DNA of 64,000 nucleotides from CAVWNR01 sp963756525 (GTDB lineage: Bacteria > Actinomycetota > Actinomycetes > Mycobacteriales > Jatrophihabitantaceae). Location: contig CAVWNR010000009.1 in the NCBI GenBank assembly GCA_963756525.1, positions 992,001 to 1,056,000 on the forward strand, in the 5' to 3' direction. Shown here piece by piece: positions 52,573-61,696 of this stretch (within the stretch, counting starts at the first letter, position 1; every line of letters starts with the position of its first letter). The position numbers and the translations under genes were made by a program. Under the pieces are notes generated by a model. The model was not told the DNA's origin, did not search any database, and saw nothing but the letters and a program-made list of their open reading frames with translations.

Positions 52573-52938
52573 TCAGACGCCTCGGTCCCGCAGTGCCGCG
52601 GCGATCTGGTCGGTGTGCACCTGCCCCTCGTAGAGCTGGCGCAGCAGCCACAGGCGCAGCGTGGCGGCGATGCTGGCGGCGATGTACAGTGCCGCGCCGA
52701 TGACCGTGACGGCGACGAACGCCAGGGCCAGGATGATCGACGACTGGATGTTGCGTGGATCGGACTGCGACAGCGAGGACACGTAGGCCACGATGGCCAC
52801 GATGAAACCGACCAACATCAAGATTCCACCGATAATGCGCCAGATCATCGGGCCGCGGGACGGGCCGGCCTTGATCTTCAAGTCGGCAACGTCCGCCCGG
52901 AACTGCTCCAGGCGCTTTTCGTCTACGGGAGAGCTCAT
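52573..52938 (-). CDS. Small two-TM membrane protein
   Basis: 121 residues. Two hydrophobic segments (WRIIGGILMLVGFIVAIVAYV and SIILALAFVAVTVIGAALYIA), separated by a short polar loop (SLSQSDPRNIQSS), with soluble N- and C-termini. No family recognised. It sits between the ATPase gene (1-base gap) and two SDRs and is likely co-transcribed with the transporter; it could be a regulator or an accessory subunit, which is inference. Confidence 0.72.
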   Translation of the reverse strand: MSSPVDEKRLEQFRADVADLKIKAGPSRGPMIWRIIGGILMLVGFIVAIVAYVSSLSQSDPRNIQSSIILALAFVAVTVIGAALYIAASIAATLRLWLLRQLYEGQVHTDQIAAALRDRGV

Positions 52939-52939
52939 C

Positions 52940-53683
52940 TCATCCTCCTAGGTAGTGCCGGGACAGTTCTTCCTCGACCTCTGCAGGGGTCCCCACCGAC
53001 ATGACCCGGCCCTGGGCGAAGAGCGCGGCCTGGTCGGCAATGGGCAGGACGACGCGGGCGAACTGCTCGGCGAGCAGCACCGAGATGCCTTCGCCGGCCA
53101 GTTGCGCTACGACGTCGTACATCTCGGCGACGACGCGCGGCGCCAGTCCCATGGACAGCTCGTCCAGCAGCAGCAGCGCGGGATCGGTGCCCAGCGCTCG
53201 GGCGAGCGCGAGCATCTGCTGCTCGCCGCCGGACAGGCTGCCGGCCAGCTGCTTGCGCCGCTGCCCGAGTCTGGGAAAGCGCCCGTACGCGACGTCCTCC
53301 ATCGCCGGCAGCGCCGCACGGGAGCCGGCCGCCAGCCACAGGTTCTCGCGCACCGTGAGGTTCGCGAAGATGCCGCGCCCCTCCGGGATGGCGCAGACCC
53401 CGAGCCGGCTCAGCTGGCTCGCGGTGGCCCCGGTGACCGCGCGCCCGGCCAGGCGCAACTCGCCCGCGGTTGGCGGGACCAGGCCGCTGCACACCCGCAT
53501 CGTGGTGGTCTTCCCGCCGCCGTTCGGGCCGAGCAGCGCGACGACACTTCCCGGACCGACGGTGAGGTCCACGCCGTGCAGCACCTCGATACCGTCGTAA
53601 CCGGCCCGGACACCAGCGAGCTCCAGGATCGGCTCGCGCCCGTCGCCGACCTCCGGTCGGGTGGCAAGCGACGGCGCGCTCAT
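52940..53683 (-). CDS. livF: ABC transporter ATPase, LivF-type
   Basis: 247 residues from ATG 53683, overlapping the LivG stop (ATGA). Walker A GPNGGGKTTTMR (second Ala replaced by Gly), signature LSGGEQQMLALARAL, Walker B LLLLDELSMGLAP, and the switch Gln/His region. The DELSMGLAP end of Walker B is diagnostic of LivF. It energises high-affinity import with LivG. Family members in sterol and aromatic clusters often import acids rather than amino acids. Confidence 0.9.
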   Translation of the reverse strand: MSAPSLATRPEVGDGREPILELAGVRAGYDGIEVLHGVDLTVGPGSVVALLGPNGGGKTTTMRVCSGLVPPTAGELRLAGRAVTGATASQLSRLGVCAIPEGRGIFANLTVRENLWLAAGSRAALPAMEDVAYGRFPRLGQRRKQLAGSLSGGEQQMLALARALGTDPALLLLDELSMGLAPRVVAEMYDVVAQLAGEGISVLLAEQFARVVLPIADQAALFAQGRVMSVGTPAEVEEELSRHYLGG

Positions 53684-54417
53684 GCTGCGCCCTCCGTGGT
53701 CCCGATGTAGGCGTCGACCACCTGTTGATTGTGCTGGATCTCCTTCGGCGTGCCCGAGGCCAGCAGCACGCCGAAGTCGAGGACGTGGATGCGCGTGCAA
53801 ACCGACATCACCAAAGGCAGGTCGTGCTCGACGAGGCAGATCGTCAGGCCCTCGCCGGCGAGACGGCGCAGCAACTGCGCGAACAGCTCGGTCTCGTGCT
53901 CGGTCTGGCCGGACGCTGGCTCGTCCAACAGCAGCACCCGGGGACGGCCCACCAGGGCTCGCCCCACCTCGACGACGCGCGCTTGGCCCGTGGGGATGTC
54001 GGAGACGTCGCGACCGGCGATCGGGGCGAGCCCGATGAGCTCGAGCACGCGGTCGGTCTCTCGGTCGACCTTAATCCGGTGACGCCGATTGTTGGCGTTG
54101 TAGACGTCTCCGGCGGTGCGGATGTTGTCGCGTACGGTCAGGGACAAGAACAGCTCCAGCCGCTGGAACGTCCGGCCGAGCCCGTGCTGCGCGCGCTGGG
54201 AGGGCGAAAGCTTGGTGATGTCGGCGCCGTCCATCAGGACCGATCCGCGGGTCGGTCGCTGCAGGCCGGTCATGACGTTGAACAACGTGGTCTTGCCGGC
54301 GCCGTTCGGTCCGATCAAGCCGGTGACCGTGCCGCCCTCGGCGTCGATGGACACCGCGTCGTTAGCAGTGAGGCCACCGAAGCGGACCGTGACGTCACGG
54401 GTTTCCAGCATCGCCAT
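53680..54417 (-). CDS. livG: ABC transporter ATPase, LivG-type
   Basis: 245 residues. Walker A GPNGAGKTTLFN, Q-loop region, LARTFQRLELF (the LivG GRTFQ motif), Walker B VLLLDEPASGQT, H-loop VEHDLPLVM. The signature motif region reads GQARVVEVGRAL, a typical LivG variant of LSGGQ. Coupled to livF (4-base overlap) and 4 bases after the permease start region, so one transport operon. Confidence 0.9.
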   Translation of the reverse strand: MAMLETRDVTVRFGGLTANDAVSIDAEGGTVTGLIGPNGAGKTTLFNVMTGLQRPTRGSVLMDGADITKLSPSQRAQHGLGRTFQRLELFLSLTVRDNIRTAGDVYNANNRRHRIKVDRETDRVLELIGLAPIAGRDVSDIPTGQARVVEVGRALVGRPRVLLLDEPASGQTEHETELFAQLLRRLAGEGLTICLVEHDLPLVMSVCTRIHVLDFGVLLASGTPKEIQHNQQVVDAYIGTTEGAA

Positions 54418-54421
54418 GCGC

Positions 54422-56698
54422 TCACCCGTCCAGATGTCCGGCGGCCACCGCGCTGGGCCGGCCGACCTCAGAGGCGAGGGCCGGGAGGCCGAGGCGGCGG
54501 TCGAGTTCCTCGCGCGCCGCCACGGTGTACGGCTCGGCGATGCCGATCCGTTCCCAGGCCGGCTCCGGCTCGCGCACCGGCGCGCCCGGTGGGCGCATCG
54601 CGGCCGGCATCAAGATCTGGCCGAACGTCGGCAGCAGGAACAGCACGATGTAGGTCACGATGCCGAACCACCAGTTGTCGACCGTCTTGGTCAGGGCAAG
54701 CAAATAGACGATCAGGTTGATTGCTACGCCGCCGGCTAGCACTGGCTTGGCCTTGGCCAGCAACCGACGGTAGCCGACGAACAGCTCGTGCAGGAATCCG
54801 CTCGGATTTTGTCCGATCGTGATCCCGATGAGCGCCGGCAGCACCGTCATGAGGTTGGCGAGGAACGTGTAGCTGCCGTGCGCTCCCGGGTTGCCAGTAG
54901 CCAGGTGGTTGAAGGTGTTGACAAGCACCGCGAAGCCGACACCGGCGAGGATGCCGCCGGCCAGTGCGCCGGTGACGTACCCGATCCCCGCGGAGACGGT
55001 CAGCATGACCAAGGAGAGGCTGAGCGTGATGTCGAAGTTGGTGGCGCTGACCGTGCCGAGCGCGCTGGACATGAAGACACCACCCAGTCCGGCGAGGGCG
55101 GCGGACAGCGCGAAGACGCCGACCTTCAGGCCGAGCAGGCTCTGCCCCAGCATGGACAGGGCGACCGGGCTGTCCTTCATCGCGGCAAGCCGCCTGCCGT
55201 GGCCGCTGTTGCGCATTGCCACCAGGCCGATTCCGATAAGCGCGAATACCACAGTCGTTGTCATCAGGAACGTCGTCGAGTCGCGCAGGTCGAGCGGCCC
55301 AACCTTGAGTGGCGGCACGATCAGGCTACCGGCGGTGAAGATGGAATATTTCACGCCGAACAGTTCGTGCTGCGTGATGTCGGCGAGAATCATGCGGGAA
55401 ACGAAAACGCCGAAGGCCATCGTCGCCAGGGCGAGGTAGAGCCCGCGCAGCCGCAATGCCGGCAGCGCGACGAGCGCCCCGACGATCCCAGTGATCGCCA
55501 CGGCAACGACGAGGCCCCAAAGTGTCATCGTCGAGTGGACGCCGTGCCCGGTCAGCCCCAGGTGATACACCACCAGCGTCGCGACGGCTCCGAACGACAC
55601 CACGCCGAGGTTCGGCTGTCCGGCGTAGCCGGTCAGCAGCGTCAGCGACAAGGCCATGATCGCAAACGACATGCCCACCGTCAGGACGGTGACGTCCTCC
55701 TGCACCATGAGCAGCCGGATCAGGATCACCCCGACAACCAGTGCGGCACCACCGATCGCCGCCTGCCGCACGCTGGGCACCCGGTACCGCTCGCGGGTGC
55801 GCCGCGCCGTCGCGGTCAACCGGCCGCTCGGCACCACGATCAGCACGATGAAGAGCATGATCATGGACAGGGAAAGGCGGAAGTTGCCCGTCCACGACCA
55901 CGACGACGGGAAGTAGCCGACCACGTAGTTCGAGGCCAGCCCGAGCACAAGGGCACCCACGAACGTCAGCGGGATGCTGCGCAGCCGGCCGAACATGGCG
56001 GCGGCGAAGGTGTCGATGACCAGTAGGGTGAGTGCGTTCGCGTCCAGCGAGCCGCCGCTGATCGGCGTGATCAACACGCCGGCGAGCACGGCGAGGAACC
56101 CGCCGATGATCCAAGACAGTGCGGACACCAGCTGCGGGTCCTGCCGGTTGAGCTGGAGCAGCGCCGGATCGTCGACCACGCCACGCATCGCGACGCCTGC
56201 CTTCGTCTGGTAGAACAGCAACCACAGCGCGACGACGATCGCCACCGCGACGAAAAAGGTGATCACCTCGTGCGTGGTCAGTGCGGCCCCGAAGACGGTC
56301 ACCTTGCTGGCCAGTCCGAAGAACGGATCGAGTGTGCGAGGGGTCTGCGGGTTCCAGATCCATTCCGACAGCGCAACCGCGCCGAGCAGCACCGCGACCG
56401 TCACGATGATCTTGGTTACTTCGGCGGTGTCGCGGAGCCCACGCATGATCACGAAGTAGAGGACGGCGCCCATAAGCGGCGCGAACCCGCCGAGCACCAG
56501 CACGAGCGATAGCCACGTTGGTAGCCCCCACCCGACGTGCAGCTGCCAGTACATGAACGCCCCGAGCATCGCCTCCGCGCCGTGCGCGAAGTTGAATATC
56601 CCGGATGTGTTGTACGTGATCACCAAGCCGGACGCGGCAATGCCGTACACGGCCCCGAGCACAATGCCGAGCAGGGTGAAGGTCAGGAACTCAGTCAT
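54422..56698 (-). CDS. Fused LivH-LivM permease of branched-chain-type ABC importer
   Basis: 758 residues, roughly the sum of LivH and LivM. The LivH half (residues about 1-290) opens LTFTLLGIVLGAVYGIAASG with GIFNFAHGAEAMLGAF. The LivM half has TLLTGYAGQPNLGVVSFGAVA and the DSPVALSMLGQSLLGLKV EAA-loop region. Numerous hydrophobic segments span both halves. A cytoplasmic Pro/Glu-rich tail (about 70 residues) follows. Fusion guarantees 1:1 permease assembly. Substrate not amino acids necessarily; context argues for a steroid or its acid. Confidence 0.87.
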   Translation of the reverse strand: MTEFLTFTLLGIVLGAVYGIAASGLVITYNTSGIFNFAHGAEAMLGAFMYWQLHVGWGLPTWLSLVLVLGGFAPLMGAVLYFVIMRGLRDTAEVTKIIVTVAVLLGAVALSEWIWNPQTPRTLDPFFGLASKVTVFGAALTTHEVITFFVAVAIVVALWLLFYQTKAGVAMRGVVDDPALLQLNRQDPQLVSALSWIIGGFLAVLAGVLITPISGGSLDANALTLLVIDTFAAAMFGRLRSIPLTFVGALVLGLASNYVVGYFPSSWSWTGNFRLSLSMIMLFIVLIVVPSGRLTATARRTRERYRVPSVRQAAIGGAALVVGVILIRLLMVQEDVTVLTVGMSFAIMALSLTLLTGYAGQPNLGVVSFGAVATLVVYHLGLTGHGVHSTMTLWGLVVAVAITGIVGALVALPALRLRGLYLALATMAFGVFVSRMILADITQHELFGVKYSIFTAGSLIVPPLKVGPLDLRDSTTFLMTTTVVFALIGIGLVAMRNSGHGRRLAAMKDSPVALSMLGQSLLGLKVGVFALSAALAGLGGVFMSSALGTVSATNFDITLSLSLVMLTVSAGIGYVTGALAGGILAGVGFAVLVNTFNHLATGNPGAHGSYTFLANLMTVLPALIGITIGQNPSGFLHELFVGYRRLLAKAKPVLAGGVAINLIVYLLALTKTVDNWWFGIVTYIVLFLLPTFGQILMPAAMRPPGAPVREPEPAWERIGIAEPYTVAAREELDRRLGLPALASEVGRPSAVAAGHLDG

Positions 56699-56826
56699 CG
56701 AGGTGCACCTGCATCACTGGATGAGCTCGCCACGATCGTCCTCCGCGTCTCGTAGCTCGGGAAGGCTGCCTGGTGCGCCGTCGACGCCGAGCCGGTGGAC
56801 TGAGTCGGCTCGGCGTCGGCTGCCCG

Positions 56827-58263
56827 TCACTTCTGCGGCAGGATCGCCGCGGAGGTCACAAACTTCATGTCGATCCGGTTGCTGTTGAGCGTGACGCCAC
56901 CCCATGCGCTCTGCGGCACAGGCTGGACGTAGGACGGGTCGCACTGGAACTGACCGGTCTGCTGCGGATAGGCCTGCGTGAACTTCGTGCCGTCCAGTTT
57001 GATGAGCAGACCACACGCTGTGGGCTTGTTGCCGCCCGGATCGCTCGTGCCGTTCAGGCCGCCCGCGGTCCAGTCGTGCACGGCTGCGAGCTTGTTGACC
57101 ATGCACTGGCGGGTGAGCGTGCTTCCGCACTCCTTCGCAGCGGTCGCCCAGTACAGGAACGAGGAGGTCGCCTGCATGCCCAGCAGCCCGGTCTTGCCGT
57201 TGACCGCTTTGACCGCGTTGAGGTAGGCCTGGGCCGCCGGGTCGGCCGACGCGTTCTCCGTGGGGTTGAACGGCATCTGAATGTACACGTTATTGCCGAG
57301 GCCGGCCGTGTTCCACTGGGCGAAGTAGTCGGCGTAGCCGTTGGCCTGGAGGATGTAGGAGGCGTTCACGCTCACTTGGTGCATGGCGGTCAAGAAGTTG
57401 AACAGGACCGGGCCCGGTTGGAACGTCACGTAGATGAGCTTGGCGCCGCACTGTTTGAACTTGTTGGCGAACGGCACGTAGCTCGGTTCACCCGCGGCGC
57501 TGATCGTCACGCCGCAGTCGATCGTCTTGTAGCCCAGCTTGCCCACGACCGAGCCGACCTTGGCGATGGTTGCGGTGATCGAAGGAAGGTCGGAGTTGAC
57601 GAACGCGATGCCGTCTTTGAACTCGGGGTGCAGCTTGAGGATCTGCGCGAACCCGGACAGCGGCTGGTAGTCGACCGGGTTGGGCAGGGCGGCGTAATAC
57701 ATCGGCGCGTTGGCGACGTCCGGCCCGACCGCGTACGTCGGGACCATCACCAGCTTGCAGTTCACCCGGGTCGCCTCGGCGGTCTCGTCACCGGCGAAGG
57801 CGTTGCCGACCAGCATGAAGTCCGACTTGCAGGCCTGCTGCATGACGGTGTTGGTCTGCGTGAGCGCGGCGTCGTAGTAGTCGCCCTGGATCTGGCGACC
57901 GAGGATTCCACCCTGATCGTTACACCACTTGATCATGGCCTTCATTGCGTCGCCGGCATCCTGCTCAAGGCCCTGCGCGCCCACCGCGCCGCGGTCGTCA
58001 CCGTACCCGATCCGGATCGAGGTGTCGGTGACCCCCTGCTCGGTCGCGCCCTTGGCGTCACCCTTGCCGCACGGAGACGCGAGGTCGCCGAACGTCTGCG
58101 CCGATGACCCCCCGCCACCGGAGGACGCCGAGCTCGAAGCACCGGTGTTGCCGCCGCTGTTGTTCCCCCCATTCGGCGCGGCCCCGCGACTGCCGCTACA
58201 GGCGGCAGCCGCCAGGGATACCACCAGCGCTCCCAAGCAGAGCACGAACCCCTTGCGTCGCAC
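56827..58263 (-). CDS. Cys-rich substrate-binding lipoprotein of the Liv-type ABC importer
   Basis: 478 residues from GTG 58263 (GGAGATGA upstream). A lipoprotein signal (MRRKGFVLCLGALVVSLAAA-AC, Cys22 lipid anchor) is followed by a Gly/Ser-rich linker and a type I periplasmic-binding fold (IRIGYGDDRGAVG, CNDQGGILGRQI). After the anchor there are ten further Cys residues, an even number suited to disulfides, unusual for LivK proteins. It would capture a ligand outside the membrane and feed the LivHM permease downstream (128-base gap). Confidence 0.87.
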   Translation of the reverse strand: MRRKGFVLCLGALVVSLAAAACSGSRGAAPNGGNNSGGNTGASSSASSGGGGSSAQTFGDLASPCGKGDAKGATEQGVTDTSIRIGYGDDRGAVGAQGLEQDAGDAMKAMIKWCNDQGGILGRQIQGDYYDAALTQTNTVMQQACKSDFMLVGNAFAGDETAEATRVNCKLVMVPTYAVGPDVANAPMYYAALPNPVDYQPLSGFAQILKLHPEFKDGIAFVNSDLPSITATIAKVGSVVGKLGYKTIDCGVTISAAGEPSYVPFANKFKQCGAKLIYVTFQPGPVLFNFLTAMHQVSVNASYILQANGYADYFAQWNTAGLGNNVYIQMPFNPTENASADPAAQAYLNAVKAVNGKTGLLGMQATSSFLYWATAAKECGSTLTRQCMVNKLAAVHDWTAGGLNGTSDPGGNKPTACGLLIKLDGTKFTQAYPQQTGQFQCDPSYVQPVPQSAWGGVTLNSNRIDMKFVTSAAILPQK

Positions 58264-58427
58264 TAGGTCATCTCCTCTCCAGCCCGCCACCCGGGCAGTG
58301 GGCACGCGCCGTCGGACTCGTCGCGGCAAAGTGTCACCCGCCCCACGCGCCAGCGGACGGGCCGTCCCACTCCGCGGGAGCGCGCTTGGAACGCAGCATC
58401 CGTCTAGCGGAGCAGGGCCGACGCTGA

Positions 58428-58443
58428 CTGCAATAGGTTCTAG
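58428..58443. promoter_or_regulatory. 16-bp operator-like motif, site D (thiolase)
   Basis: CTGCAATAGGTTCTAG (reverse CTAGAACCTATTGCAG), 21 bases before the thiolase ATG, the same distance as site C from its gene. Matches sites A and B (reverse) at 12/16 positions. Within the 201-base divergent gap between the binding-protein gene and the thiolase. Confidence 0.45.
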
Positions 58444-58464
58444 TAATTCGGTAGTCTCAGCGCC

Positions 58465-59622
58465 ATGGGTCTCCCCGTCGTCGTCGAAGCCGTCCGCACC
58501 CCGATCGGAAGGAAGGGCGGCTGGCTGGCCGGCCTCAAACCGATGCAGCTGCTCGCCGTCGCCCAGCGCGCGGTGCTCGCCCGAGCCGACGTGGACCCGG
58601 CGCTCGTCGAGCAGGTCATCGGCGGATGCGTCACGCAGGGCGGCGAGCAGGCGAACCACCTGGCCCGCAACGCGTGGCTCTACGCCGGGCTGCCGTATAC
58701 CGCGGGCGCGACGACGATCGACGCGCAGTGCGGCTCGAGCCAGCAGGCGGTCCACCTCGTCGCCGGTCTCATCCGGGAGGACGCCATCGATGTCGGCGTC
58801 GCGTGCGGCGTCGAGAGCATGAGCCGGGTCGCGTTCGGCGACGCCGCGGGCGGCAAAACGCCGCGGCCGGACGACTGGTCCATCGACATGGTCGACCAGT
58901 TCCGCTCGGCCGAACGGATCGCCGATCACCGGGGGCTCACCCGTGCCGACCTGGAGGAGTTCGGCGAGCGTTCGCAGCGGCTAGCCGCGCAGGCGTGGGA
59001 CGAGGGCCGCTTCGACCGGGAAGTCGTCCCGGTCGAGGCACCGGTGCTCGACCAGGACGGGGAGCCGACCGGGGAGACCCGCGTGGTGACCCGCGACCAG
59101 GGGTTGCGCGAGACGACCAGGGAGGGCCTCGCCGGGCTGCGCACCGTCCTCCCGGAGGGCCGGCACACCGCCGGCACGGCCTCACAGATGTCTGACGGCG
59201 CGTCGGCGGTGCTACTCGTGTCCGAGCAGCGCGCCGCAGCGTTGGGCCTGCCGGTGCGCGCGCGGATCCGCAGCCAGTGCCTCGTCGGCAGCGATCCCTT
59301 TTACCACCTCGACGGTCCGATCGACGCGACCCGCCGGCTGCTCGAGCGCGCCAAGATGTCCCTGGCCGACGTCGACCTGGTGGAGATCAACGAGGCGTTC
59401 GCGTCCGTCGTCCTGTCCTGGGAGCAGGTGCTGCGGCCGGATATGGACCGGGTCAACGTCAACGGCGGCGCCATCGCGCTCGGCCACCCCGTCGGGGCGA
59501 CCGGTGGCCGGCTGGTGGCCACCGCGCTGCACGAGCTGGAGCGCACCGGCAAGAGCACCGCGCTGATCACCGCATGCGCCGGCGGTGCGATGGCCACCGG
59601 CACGATCCTCGAGCGGGCCTGA
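58465..59622 (+). CDS. Thiolase (FadA-type acetyl-CoA acyltransferase)
   Basis: 385 residues. The nucleophile is Cys89 (DAQCGSSQQAV); His in GGAIALGHPVGATGGRLV and the C-terminal Cys loop TACAGGAMATG are present. Closely related to mycobacterial FadA6 in feel (MGLPVVVEAVRTPIGRKGGW), an enzyme of late ring-C/D breakdown, but FadA5-like roles are equally possible. Preceded by motif site D; stands alone and convergent with the small Cys protein gene. Confidence 0.87.
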   Translation: MGLPVVVEAVRTPIGRKGGWLAGLKPMQLLAVAQRAVLARADVDPALVEQVIGGCVTQGGEQANHLARNAWLYAGLPYTAGATTIDAQCGSSQQAVHLVAGLIREDAIDVGVACGVESMSRVAFGDAAGGKTPRPDDWSIDMVDQFRSAERIADHRGLTRADLEEFGERSQRLAAQAWDEGRFDREVVPVEAPVLDQDGEPTGETRVVTRDQGLRETTREGLAGLRTVLPEGRHTAGTASQMSDGASAVLLVSEQRAAALGLPVRARIRSQCLVGSDPFYHLDGPIDATRRLLERAKMSLADVDLVEINEAFASVVLSWEQVLRPDMDRVNVNGGAIALGHPVGATGGRLVATALHELERTGKSTALITACAGGAMATGTILERA

Positions 59623-59655
59623 CCCGCCGGTCGCCCACGCCGGTCAGCCTGACGA

Positions 59656-59916
59656 TCAGTCCGGGATCTCGAGCGCGCCGCCCAGCGCGGCCTTGTCGAT
59701 GGATCGGCGCAGCGCGGCGCAGCCGCGCAGCAGCGCGTCCGCTGAAGCATCCGCGCTGGCCGCCCGCAGTTGCGGGCAGGTGCTCGCGGCGTGCTCCGGC
59801 CACTGCACCGAGGTCTGCTGCCAGCTGGTCTTGCTGACCAGGACGGTGATGCCGCATTCGCTGCATCGAACCTCGGTGCGCGCCCGGCTCGGCACGCCGG
59901 ACGGTATGCCTGGCAT
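59656..59916 (-). CDS. Small four-Cys protein downstream of KstD
   Basis: 86 residues from ATG 59916; this ATG, not the preceding GTG, is conserved in the relic copy. Cys pairs CSECG (about 18-21) and C-P-Q-L...GCAAL are spaced for metal binding, and LVSKTSWQQTSVQWPEH is the strongest conserved core. I recognise the same kind of small protein near KstD/KshA genes in other actinomycetes but do not know its function. Same strand, 78 bases after kstD; the pair is duplicated together at 10.5-12.3 kb, supporting a functional link. Confidence 0.75.
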   Translation of the reverse strand: MPGIPSGVPSRARTEVRCSECGITVLVSKTSWQQTSVQWPEHAASTCPQLRAASADASADALLRGCAALRRSIDKAALGGALEIPD

Positions 59917-59994
59917 CACGCTGACACGTCCTCCCTACGGCGGGGCAAGCAGAGCGTAGGAAGCCGTCGCCCATCCACGGCGTGGCCCTCCCGC

Positions 59995-61551
59995 TCAACG
60001 AGAACCCGCGGGCCCGGCCGCGGCGAAATTGGCGATGTGGCGGGCGGCGCGATACCCGAACACCATGGCGGTGCCGATCGGGCTGCCCGGTGCAGGATAC
60101 CGATCACGCATGATCGACGCGCTGGTGTTTCCAGCCGCGTAAAGGCCGGGGATCGGTGATCGATCGTCACGGAGGACCCGGGCGTCTGAGTCGGTCAGCA
60201 GCCCGCCCTTCGTGCCGAGATCTCCCAGCACGACGCGTGCCGCGTAGTAGGGAGGCGTCGACAGCGGGACCAATGCGGGGTTCGGGCGGTCGCCCGGTGC
60301 GGCGAAGTACCGCTCGTACTCGTCCTCGCCGCGGTGGAAATCTTCATCCACGCCCGCCGCAGCGAACGCGTTGAACCGCGCGACGGTGCCGGTCAGCGAT
60401 TCCCGCGGCAGGCCCAGCCGGACGGCAAGTTCGTCGATCGAGTCGGCGCGCATCCACGCGCCGGAGGACAGATAGTCGTCGCGGCGCACGCCGGGCACAC
60501 AGTTCACCGCGGGCAGCCGGCCACCGTCGGCCGAGTCGAAGACGTAGTAGCACGGAATGCGGCGCGCCGAGTCGGCGGCGAGCTCGCGGCCCATCCGGTC
60601 GTACGGCAGCGATTCGTCGGCGAAGCGTCGGCCATCAGCGTCGACGAAGATGCCGCCGCGCAGGCCGAGGAAGAAGGCCGCCGAGCCGTCGGGTTGGGCG
60701 AGCGCCGGACACCACCAGGCCTGGTCCATCAAGTCGGTAGCCGCACCCACCGCAACGGCCGCCTGCAGCGGCTCGCCGGCGTTCGTGCCGGGTGGTGCCA
60801 TGGTCGCGTCCGCGCTGCCCGGCACGCCGTGTGCGGCGCGCAGCCCCGGATTGCGTTCGAAGCCGCCTGCGGCGAGCAGCACGCCGCGGCGGGCGCGCAC
60901 GCGCAGGGTGCCGTGTTCGGTCTCGGCTCGCACGCCGACGACCGCCCCGTCTTCGGCGATCAGCTCGCGCACCGCCGCGCCGGTGCGCAGGTCCGCGTTC
61001 CCGGAGGCGGACAGCGCCAGCAGCAGCCGTCCGACGAGTGCCTGGCCGCCGGTGAGCAGGTCGCGGGACACGTCCAGACCGGTGCGCTCGGCCGCGATCG
61101 TGCGCCGCAGCCGATCCAGCATGCCGTTCGGAAGCCGATCGGATGGAAGTGGCGTAGGCACGATGTGGCCGCCGCCGGGCAGCCTCCCCTCGGCCGCGAA
61201 GTAGTCGGGGAAGGGGTAGTACTCGAAGCGCAGCGCGGGGTCACGCTCCAGAAAGTCGATCACGCCAGGTGCCGTGCTGAGGAAGGCCTCCCGCCGCTGC
61301 AGGTCCTGCGCGCCGAGCAGAGACCCCAAGTAGGTCCGGCCGCGATCCACCGAGTCCACGACGCCCGCACGTGCGGCGGCCTGGTTCCCGGGCAGGAACA
61401 GCCCGCCACCGGAGTACGCCGAAGTCCCCCCGTACAGCGCGGTCTTCTCGAGCACGACGGTGGACAGTCCCGCGCTCGCCGCGGTGTACGCGCCGGTCAG
61501 CGCACCCGCCCCCGAGCCGACGACGACGACGTCAGCCGCTAGGTCATGCAC
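59995..61551 (-). CDS. kstD: 3-ketosteroid delta1-dehydrogenase KstD
   Basis: 518 residues. FAD motif VVVGSGAGALTGAYTAASAG at 9-28. Tyr117 (PDYFAAEG), Tyr317 (SLPYDRMG), Tyr485 and Gly489 (DRYPAPGSPIG) align with the catalytic Tyr119, Tyr318, Tyr487 and Gly491 of Rhodococcus erythropolis KstD1. So it can introduce the C1-C2 double bond in 3-ketosteroids, needed with KshA to open ring B. Divergent from an SDR 145 bases away. A frameshifted copy lies at 10790-12335. Confidence 0.94.
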   Translation of the reverse strand: MHDLAADVVVVGSGAGALTGAYTAASAGLSTVVLEKTALYGGTSAYSGGGLFLPGNQAAARAGVVDSVDRGRTYLGSLLGAQDLQRREAFLSTAPGVIDFLERDPALRFEYYPFPDYFAAEGRLPGGGHIVPTPLPSDRLPNGMLDRLRRTIAAERTGLDVSRDLLTGGQALVGRLLLALSASGNADLRTGAAVRELIAEDGAVVGVRAETEHGTLRVRARRGVLLAAGGFERNPGLRAAHGVPGSADATMAPPGTNAGEPLQAAVAVGAATDLMDQAWWCPALAQPDGSAAFFLGLRGGIFVDADGRRFADESLPYDRMGRELAADSARRIPCYYVFDSADGGRLPAVNCVPGVRRDDYLSSGAWMRADSIDELAVRLGLPRESLTGTVARFNAFAAAGVDEDFHRGEDEYERYFAAPGDRPNPALVPLSTPPYYAARVVLGDLGTKGGLLTDSDARVLRDDRSPIPGLYAAGNTSASIMRDRYPAPGSPIGTAMVFGYRAARHIANFAAAGPAGSR

Positions 61552-61696
61552 GCTGCCCGCCTCCCGTCCCCGCGGCGGTCACCATGGCAGCCTCGGGTGC
61601 CCGCGTCGGTTCACCGTCTCGCTGATCGGGAAGGGTGGGCGGCGCGGTTCCCGCCGCCGATACCGTCCGGTCACCTGACGGTTCGAGGTGAGCGCG

